A stretch of DNA of 30,021 nucleotides, taken from positions 1 to 30,021 of IMG/VR virus record IMGVR_UViG_3300042892_001878; one strand, given 5' to 3'. Positions within the stretch are counted from its first letter, which is position 1, and every line of letters begins with the position of its first letter. The translations under genes were made by a program, and so were the position numbers. Positions 19,286 to 24,068 of the stretch are shown here, piece by piece. The notes beneath the pieces were generated by a model, which saw nothing but the letters and a program-made list of their open reading frames with translations, ran no database searches and was not told where the DNA came from. The DNA comes from a virus.

Positions 19286-19716
19286 CATGGTTATATAAGA
19301 AAAAAATCGTTGATGAAATCTCGGAAGAGTATATCGGATTCGTATATCTTATTACAAATGTCGTCTCTGGGCGCAAATATATAGGCAAAAAACTAGCTAA
19401 ATTTGCAAAGACCACTTATAAAACAGTGACTTTGAAGAACGGCAAAAAGAAGAAAAAGAAAATTAGAGGCAAAATTGAAAGCGATTGGAAGGACTATTAT
19501 GGTTCTAGTGATGCTTTAACAGCAGACATACAGGCCTTAGGCAAAGAAAACTTCACCAGAGAAATTCTATTCTACTGCAAAAACAAATCAGAATGCAGCT
19601 ACATCGAGGCAAGAGAACAATTTAAACACAAAGTTCTAGAATCAACTGACTGGTACAACGGTCACATACAGGTTCGAGTTCACGGCTCACACATCCTCAA
19701 AAAACCCAAAAAGTAA
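19282..19716 (+). CDS. GIY-YIG nuclease-like protein
   Basis: 144 residues. The GIY-YIG core is visible: GFVYLITN (19-26) followed by RKYIGKK (31-37), then a Lys-rich loop (KNGKKKKKKIRGKIE), WKDYYGSS, ENFTREILFYC, and a probable catalytic glutamate in CSYIEAREQF. This resembles the conserved stand-alone GIY-YIG proteins of T4-like marine phages rather than intron-borne homing enzymes, which are usually longer and carry a DNA-binding tail. It probably cuts DNA, perhaps branched or host DNA; the substrate is unknown. It is the last gene of the gp47-gp46 chain (ATGA overlap) and lies just before the structured non-coding region. Confidence 0.8.
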   Translation: MTWLYKKKIVDEISEEYIGFVYLITNVVSGRKYIGKKLAKFAKTTYKTVTLKNGKKKKKKIRGKIESDWKDYYGSSDALTADIQALGKENFTREILFYCKNKSECSYIEAREQFKHKVLESTDWYNGHIQVRVHGSHILKKPKK

Positions 19717-19725
19717 TAGACAGAC

Positions 19726-20070
19726 ACTGCCGCAAGGCACACTTAGGCTCAATAAATCCAGGCAAAAGACTGCCAAATAAGCCCGCACCGGCGTTGTTAG
19801 TGTGCCCTTAAAGCTGGATCTCGGATCGCAGTCAATGGAATTCCCTACTTGGTGGAGGGGTTGTACAGTAGTATCCTTAACAGGACCATGATCGGATATG
19901 CCTACGGAACCGGTTTACTGTACAAGAAAAAGTTATTCAAGGCTAAAAGAGGGTGAAGAACCCACGGCTGTAAGTATGTTAGCGTATATTTGCAGACTCG
20001 CCGTCGTATTAAGACGCAGCTAAAGGTACCGGACGACCGCCTTGGTAATGCTGTAACGCTATGTGACATT
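19726..20070 (+). ncRNA. Candidate large structured RNA between the GIY-YIG gene and the late genes
   Basis: No frame is usable here, and the base composition is visibly richer in G and C than the neighbouring genes. Complementary pairs found by eye: GGCACACT (19736-19743) with AGTGTGCC (19799-19806), enclosing GGCT/AGCC (19746/19780), GGCA/TGCC (19761/19771) and CGC/GCG (19784/19791); CCCT/AGGG (19843/19856); TTGTACAGTA (19861-19870) with TACTGTACAA (19916-19925), 10 perfect pairs, enclosing GTATCC/GGATAT (19871/19894); GGGT/ACCC with loop GAAGA (19951/19960); TAGCGT/ACGCTA (19980/20056) enclosing CGTC/GACG (20002/20013) and ACC/GGT (20036/20044). A GNRA-type loop GCAA (19732-19735) suggests the plus strand. 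It matches no tRNA, tmRNA, RNase P or rRNA signature I know. Boundaries and expression are unproven. Confidence 0.55.
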
Positions 20071-20079
20071 GTGCAACTC

Positions 20080-20229
20080 AGATAATGTTCATTTTTAGCC
20101 CGTCAGGGCTAAGTGTGACTGAACAATCTAGATAATATTTAAAGTGCTTCGCACTTAATGTAATCAATGTTAAGAGAAAGAAAATTCGTTGAGCGACAAG
20201 CGAAAACGAATATGAGCTTTAGCTCATAT
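20080..20229 (+). other. Chain of four hairpins before the first late head gene
   Basis: Four stem-loops in a row: (1) 20080-20129, TTAGCCC-GTCA-GGGCTAA inside GTTCA/TGAAC and AGAT/ATCT; (2) 20142-20156, AAGTGC-TTC-GCACTT; (3) 20184-20211, ATTCGTT/AACGAAT with a 14-nt loop; (4) 20210-20229, ATATGAGC-TTTA-GCTCATAT. Hairpins 3 and 4 share two bases, so they are abutting or alternative. None is followed by a T-run on either strand, so they are not simple terminators. They may be the 3' part of the RNA candidate upstream, processing or protection structures, or protein-binding sites. They end 5 nt before the late-promoter-like element. Confidence 0.6.
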
Positions 20230-20233
20230 CTGT

Positions 20234-20241
20234 AATAAATA
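20234..20241 (+). promoter_or_regulatory. Late-promoter-like AATAAATA for the internal head protein pair
   Basis: TAATAAATAACG lies just after the hairpin chain. T4-type spacing gives a start near 20248 and a 17-nt leader to the ATG at 20265, containing TTGGAA as ribosome binding site. Placement is ideal for a late gene that follows an early gene block. Confidence 0.5.
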
Positions 20242-20264
20242 ACGTATAAGGCTTTGGAATAATA

Positions 20265-21767
20265 ATGAAAATTCATAATCTACTACTGACATCTGATACT
20301 TCTGAATATACTTCTCGTAAAAGTATATTTGAAAGCATTGGTCAAGGAGATACTTACTTTACTAAATGGGAAAAAGAAATACATCCTGTTCTTTGTGAAG
20401 TTGCATTAACTCCTGATCAAATACAACAGCTATTCACGGCTGTTGAAAAAGGATCTGATCGTAGTATGTTGGGCAAAGGCCTAGATGCTGCCAAAGCTGC
20501 TCCAGGTAAAATCAGTGATGTTTGGTTTAATAAGTTTGGAGGCATGCTACAGGACAGTAGTCCAGTTAAAGCATTTGATCAAAAATTTGAAGAGATCAAA
20601 TCAAAGATTGCTGCTGAAAATCCAAAACTAGCTGCTAGTTTGGCCAAGTACGGTGAGTATGCCAAGAATAATCCTAAACTACACAAATTCTTACTGGGTA
20701 TTGCAGGCTCTGTTGCCGCAGCATTGGGTGTTGCAGTAGCAGGCGGTGTAGGTGCAAGCGTGTTGGCCATTGGAACAGGAACTGCAATTGCCGTGGGCAT
20801 TGTTAATATTGCTGACCGGTTGCTACAAGGTCAAAAAGCTTCAACCGCGATCGGACGTGGAGCAACAGCAGGTATTGTTGCAGGTATTACAGCAGCCGCA
20901 ATGGCTGGTGTTGGTAAGTGGGCTGCGGGCCTACGTGAAAAGTCTATTCCAATTGGTGATACTGGACTTGAAACAATAAGTTATAAGGCAACACGAAAGT
21001 TGAGTTCGTTTGGTATGGAACATACTGAAATGACTCAAGGGTTCGATGTTGTTGTTGATGCAGATGCAGCATCGGGAATTAGATCAGCAATAAAGGCCAT
21101 GCAGAATGGAGATACTACAGCATTTACTGAACTTCAACGACTTGGCAGAATGGTGCATTCTGCGGATTATAAAGCACAAATGAAAGATATTGCAGGTGCT
21201 GCAAAAGATCTTGCATTAAACAATGATAGTTTATTACAGTGGATCAAAGGCCTAACACAGGCAGCATCAGCTGTTGGTGGAGCAGCCGCTGGTCAAGCAG
21301 CAGGCGCAGCAGGCGAAAAACCAGCAGCAAAAGAAGGATTTACTACTAATGGTAAAAAATTAAGTGAAGGTCAGATCTACATGGTGTTCAATCGAGTTTG
21401 CGCACAGCAACAATTGAACGAAGGCCCATTGGATTTTATCAAAGGTGCTGCCGCCAAAGGCATGAACAAACTAAAAACTGTTGGTAAAAATTTAACAACT
21501 AAGTTCACTGCTGACAAATTAAATTCAGCCTGGCAAAAAGCTGGAAGCCCTACAGACAGCGAAGAAGTAGCCAAAATTTTAACTGGCGCTGGAGTCGGCG
21601 ACGATGTAGTGAAAAAAGTCTACGCAGATTTAAAAATCTCTTCTGAGCCTGCAGCTCAAGCGGCAACTGGCGGATATGCAGAAATTAAAAAGTCAATAAT
21701 GCAGTTAAATACTAAAGATCGACAACGCATGATACAATATCTCACCAAACAAATAGGAAAAGCATGA
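20265..21767 (+). CDS. Probable internal head/ejected protein with membrane-hairpin segments and a prohead-protease-like site
   Basis: 500 residues, no family I can name. Residues 1-70 are mixed helical. Residues about 145-190 and 203-220 are long Gly/Ala/Val-rich hydrophobic stretches (FLLGIAGSVAAALGVAVAGG, then a second) that could insert as a membrane hairpin. At 384-387 there is LNEG, followed by PLDFIKG, matching the T4 gp21 prohead-protease consensus (L/I)-x-E|G. A second possible site, IFES, lies at about 21-24. The last 30 residues (YAEIKKSIMQLNTKDRQRMI, then QYLTKQIGKA) share a motif with the next gene. Together this suggests a protein packed inside the head, cut during maturation and perhaps ejected with DNA. 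The function is inferred. Confidence 0.7.
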   Translation: MKIHNLLLTSDTSEYTSRKSIFESIGQGDTYFTKWEKEIHPVLCEVALTPDQIQQLFTAVEKGSDRSMLGKGLDAAKAAPGKISDVWFNKFGGMLQDSSPVKAFDQKFEEIKSKIAAENPKLAASLAKYGEYAKNNPKLHKFLLGIAGSVAAALGVAVAGGVGASVLAIGTGTAIAVGIVNIADRLLQGQKASTAIGRGATAGIVAGITAAAMAGVGKWAAGLREKSIPIGDTGLETISYKATRKLSSFGMEHTEMTQGFDVVVDADAASGIRSAIKAMQNGDTTAFTELQRLGRMVHSADYKAQMKDIAGAAKDLALNNDSLLQWIKGLTQAASAVGGAAAGQAAGAAGEKPAAKEGFTTNGKKLSEGQIYMVFNRVCAQQQLNEGPLDFIKGAAAKGMNKLKTVGKNLTTKFTADKLNSAWQKAGSPTDSEEVAKILTGAGVGDDVVKKVYADLKISSEPAAQAATGGYAEIKKSIMQLNTKDRQRMIQYLTKQIGKA

Positions 21768-21768
21768 T

Positions 21769-22893
21769 ATGAGAATACAAGAAATATTAATTGAATCACA
21801 TCAACTTGACGAAGGTCCAATTCTAAATAAAATTGGATCTGCTGTGGGCAAAGGTGTAGGTGCGTTGGCTAAAGGTGTCGGAGCAGTAGCAGGTGGTGTT
21901 GCTGGACTTGGCGCAGCAGCTAAAAAAGGATTTCAGGCAGGTAAAGCTACTGTGGCCAGCGCAGGGGATGATGCAGATCCAGCAGCAGGTGGTGCAGCAG
22001 CAGGTGCCGGTGGCGCAGCAGGTGCAAAACCTGCTGCAGGAAGTGGCGGAACTTCTACAAAACCCAAAGGTTTTTTAGCGGGAGTAAAAGCAGGTCAATC
22101 TCAAGGATTATCAGCATTTAACGATCCAAATGTAGTTGGCAGTTCTACACCAGCAGGTAGTTCTGCTGGAGCAGCAGACGATGAAGATCCAGCACCAACA
22201 GCGGGAGCTACAACTCCACCTAGTGCTACAGATATCAACAAGGCCGGACCAAAAGGCACAGCGCAAGCTAAGCCAATACAAGGTACGGTTGCAAAACAGG
22301 CAGCTGCTAAAACTGGCGCTGCACTTGCAGGTCAAGATCAAGCACAGGCTGGTCAAACAATGTACACTCAAGTAAAAGCAAATATTGATAAGCTAGATAA
22401 AAAAGGCAAGCAAAGAATTTTACAGTTGCTACAAAAATCAATGGCAGCTCCAGCAGCAAAACCCGCAGCAGGTGCTGCGCCGGCAGCAGCTCCAGCAGCT
22501 ACACCTGCTCCAGCAGCAGAACCAACAGCGCCTGCGGCAGCGGCTCCTGAAGCACCAGCAGCTGAACCAACAGCGGCAGCACCAGCTAATACAATGGCTA
22601 ATGCACCGGTAAGCAAAACAAATACAGCTAAACCTGGAAATCCAAATGCAGCACCTGCCGCAGAACCACCAGCAGCGCCTGCCGCACCTACAAAAACAGG
22701 TGGTAAAGTAGCAGGACAACTAAGTCAAACACCAGGCGCTATTGCTAAACGTGCTAAACGCACAGCAGCAGCTTCTGCTAAAACAGCAGGTGCAGGAGCA
22801 TTTGGTCAAATGACCAAACAAGTTCAGACAGCCGGAAAAATTAATACTGGCAGTATGGTACTTGAAGGGTTTAGTCTTTTTAGAAAGAAATAA
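21769..22893 (+). CDS. Ala/Pro/Gly-rich probable internal head protein with targeting-like N-terminus
   Basis: 374 residues. It starts 1 nt after the previous stop codon, with AGGAAAAG upstream. The N-terminus MRIQEILIESHQLDEGP resembles the short capsid-targeting peptides of T4 internal proteins, and LDE|G (13-16) fits the gp21 prohead-protease consensus. Then follow GSAVGKGVGALAKGVGAVAG, which is Gly-zipper-like; an Ala/Gly/Pro linker; a charged helical module at 199-225 (YTQVKANIDKLDKKGKQRIL); a long low-complexity Ala/Pro/Glu/Thr part (about 226-310); and a basic end with VLEG near residue 365, a weaker cleavage candidate. The module at 199-225 and the GP-starting segment are shared with the preceding protein. 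The linker composition argues for a flexible chain packed with DNA. A terminator follows directly. Confidence 0.7.
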   Translation: MRIQEILIESHQLDEGPILNKIGSAVGKGVGALAKGVGAVAGGVAGLGAAAKKGFQAGKATVASAGDDADPAAGGAAAGAGGAAGAKPAAGSGGTSTKPKGFLAGVKAGQSQGLSAFNDPNVVGSSTPAGSSAGAADDEDPAPTAGATTPPSATDINKAGPKGTAQAKPIQGTVAKQAAAKTGAALAGQDQAQAGQTMYTQVKANIDKLDKKGKQRILQLLQKSMAAPAAKPAAGAAPAAAPAATPAPAAEPTAPAAAAPEAPAAEPTAAAPANTMANAPVSKTNTAKPGNPNAAPAAEPPAAPAAPTKTGGKVAGQLSQTPGAIAKRAKRTAAASAKTAGAGAFGQMTKQVQTAGKINTGSMVLEGFSLFRKK

Positions 22894-22904
22894 ACAAAAT
22901 AAAA

Positions 22905-22925
22905 GGACTCCTAAGAGTCCTTTTT
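22905..22925. terminator. Bidirectional intrinsic terminator
   Basis: GGACTC-CTAA-GAGTCC (22905-22920) followed by TTTTT on the plus strand and preceded by AAAA (22901-22904), which reads as a T-run on the minus strand. It lies exactly between two convergent units: 12 nt after the stop codon of the internal head protein and 2 nt beyond the stop of the minus-strand frameshift extension. Confidence 0.88.
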
Positions 22926-22926
22926 G

Positions 22927-23160
22927 TTAGAAGAACGGTAAGTTTGTTTTCTTGGTAGTTTCTAGATTGTCTTTAATAATCTCGCCAACAATTTCTCTTT
23001 CATCCCAACTAAGATTCATTGCTTCGGCATAGCTCATACCTCGCATATACCAAGCCAGTTGGAGGGCTTCTTTCTTGATCTTCCGTACCTCTTTTTCCAT
23101 CTTTTCGGCTTCCTGTAAGATCTCCGGTACGGAAAGTTTTAAGATCTTACTGCGAAAAAA
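22927..23160 (-). CDS. -1 frame extension of the gp26-like gene (tail-assembly chaperone, gpT/gp51-like); or separate small gene from ATG 23100
   Basis: The -1 frame is open from the slippery site in the gp26-like gene to TAA at 22927-22929, adding 75 residues: basic helix (KMEKEVRKIKKEALQL), AWYMRGMSYAEAMNLSWDER, and a tail ending TNLPFF. I recognise the AWYMRGxSYxEA and KxxLPFF-like pattern from small proteins that follow gp26 in T4-like marine phages. No ATG, GTG or TTG lies between the slippery site and ATG 23100; translation starting there would give 57 residues and has AGGAAG 8 nt upstream. The frame stays open through RSKILKLSVPEILQEAEK before that ATG, which favours a fusion product of about 357 residues, but both routes may be used. 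Confidence 0.75.
   Translation of the reverse strand, partial: FFRSKILKLSVPEILQEAEKMEKEVRKIKKEALQLAWYMRGMSYAEAMNLSWDEREIVGEIIKDNLETTKKTNLPFF
23115..23160 (-). promoter_or_regulatory. Probable programmed -1 ribosomal frameshift site
   Basis: On the minus strand the gp26-like codons AAT TTT TTC contain the heptamer T TTT TTC (23160-23154) in the X XXY YYZ register, so both tRNAs can re-pair after slipping back one base. Three bases later GTAAGATCT (23150-23142) can pair with AGATCTTAC (23123-23115), nine perfect pairs, with the zero-frame stop TAA (23141-23139) in the loop. The spacer is shorter than the usual 5-9 nt; opening two pairs would restore it. AGATCT is itself a palindrome, so part of the match could be chance. 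Confidence 0.65.
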
Positions 23161-23999
23161 TTTGATTGATCCATAGTTACTGGCATCAGAAATTCTGTTT
23201 CACAACTAGTACATTTGACTTCTTGAGCAGGAATATCAATCTTGCTTTTTAATGCCTGAACATGATCTGAAATAGCATTGAAAATTTCTTTAGGCGAATT
23301 GTGAATAAAGTTTTTTATTTCGGTTTCATCGGTTTCAATACCATCTGGAGTTTCTATCTGTGCTACACATTGAGCAATTACATCAACTGTTAACTGTGTA
23401 AGTTTGCTAAAACTCTTGCCAAACTTGTCTAATTTTTCTTCATCGCTGAGTGTTTCGTCGTTGATCACTCCAAAGATACGCTGTTGCTCTAGACTTTTTA
23501 AACTGGTCTGTGTCATCTCTAGATAGGTATAGGGTCTAACATAAACAGTTAATGGATCTACAACAACTTTGGGATCAAACTGAAATTGATTTAATTTTTC
23601 TAACCAAGTGTTGAGATTGATTTCGTAATCATTTTCTGCATTGCAATTTGGACAATTTGTGCTGACTTCCATTTTTTCACCGTAGGTTGCAATACGTACA
23701 GCTACCAATGCCGCATCAACATCAATGCTAGGCATCTTCCAAGGATCTTGAATTGCAGGAATACAACTTTTGAGAACTTCTACAGTGCTTTGACCATTCA
23801 ACAGTGCATCTGGAGTTTTAAACATCAGTTCATCTTTGGCAGTCATTGCATAGACAGCATAGTCGCCTGTGGTACTTATGTCCAGAGCATCTTTAGCGTA
23901 GTATTCACCCTTAGAAGGCAACCTAATATAAATTTTAGGCTGTCTGTACCAATTAGACAACATGGTCTTCTTGGGCTGTAGGGGTTGGTTGTTTTCCAT
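23139..23999 (-). CDS. 26: Baseplate hub/tail-assembly protein gp26-like, zinc-binding
   Basis: 286 residues from ATG 23999. That start is preferred because GGAG lies 9 nt upstream; an in-frame TTG at 24014 falls on that ribosome binding site. The N-terminus (NWYRQPKIYIRLPSKGEYY) and AMTAKDELMFKTPDALLNGQ are the family signature of the T4 gp26-type baseplate hub assembly proteins. Two CxxC pairs (C116/C119 in CPNC, C263/C266 in CTSC) would bind one zinc ion. In T4, gp26 and gp51 act in hub assembly and are not major parts of the final tail. Its place next to the tape-measure-like gene and its -1 extension make it equivalent to the G/GT tail-assembly chaperones of other phages, which is my inference. 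It is the only minus-strand gene among the plus-strand late genes here. Confidence 0.82.
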   Translation of the reverse strand: MENNQPLQPKKTMLSNWYRQPKIYIRLPSKGEYYAKDALDISTTGDYAVYAMTAKDELMFKTPDALLNGQSTVEVLKSCIPAIQDPWKMPSIDVDAALVAVRIATYGEKMEVSTNCPNCNAENDYEINLNTWLEKLNQFQFDPKVVVDPLTVYVRPYTYLEMTQTSLKSLEQQRIFGVINDETLSDEEKLDKFGKSFSKLTQLTVDVIAQCVAQIETPDGIETDETEIKNFIHNSPKEIFNAISDHVQALKSKIDIPAQEVKCTSCETEFLMPVTMDQSNFFAVRS

Positions 24000-24012
24000 A
24001 GATTTGATCTCC

Positions 24013-24020
24013 AATAAATA
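24013..24020 (+). promoter_or_regulatory. Late-promoter-like AATAAATA for the tape-measure-like gene
   Basis: CCAATAAATACT on the plus strand; the predicted start near 24027 leaves a 42-nt leader to the ATG at 24069, which has CCGGAAAA as a modest ribosome binding site. It faces the minus-strand element at 24036-24043. Confidence 0.5.
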
Positions 24021-24035
24021 CTATTAACGGTATCT

Positions 24036-24043
24036 TATTTATA
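24036..24043 (-). promoter_or_regulatory. Late promoter TATAAATA (exact T4 consensus) for the gp26-like gene
   Basis: The minus strand reads TATATAAATAAGATAC, containing the exact T4 late box. The predicted start near 24029 gives a 30-nt leader with GGAG before ATG 23999. Confidence 0.6.
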
Positions 24044-24068
24044 TACGCAGTTTTTCCGGAAAAAATTA

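Noticed and set aside
20095-20112. TTAGCCC/GGGCTAA hairpin as intrinsic terminator
   Set aside because: No T-run follows on either strand.
19717-20264. Group I intron, tmRNA, RNase P RNA or tRNA
   Set aside because: I could not find the P/Q/R/S core of group I introns, a T-arm-like 3' end, the RNase P core, or a cloverleaf with anticodon arm; the 8-pair stem at 19736-19806 encloses nested hairpins of another layout.
22368-22719. Ala- and Cys-rich minus-strand frames
   Set aside because: They arise from the GCA/GCT-rich repeats of the Ala/Pro-rich gene read backwards.
24000-24014. TTG at 24014 as the gp26-like start
   Set aside because: It coincides with the GGAG ribosome binding site of the ATG at 23999, which gives proper spacing and the family's usual N-terminus.
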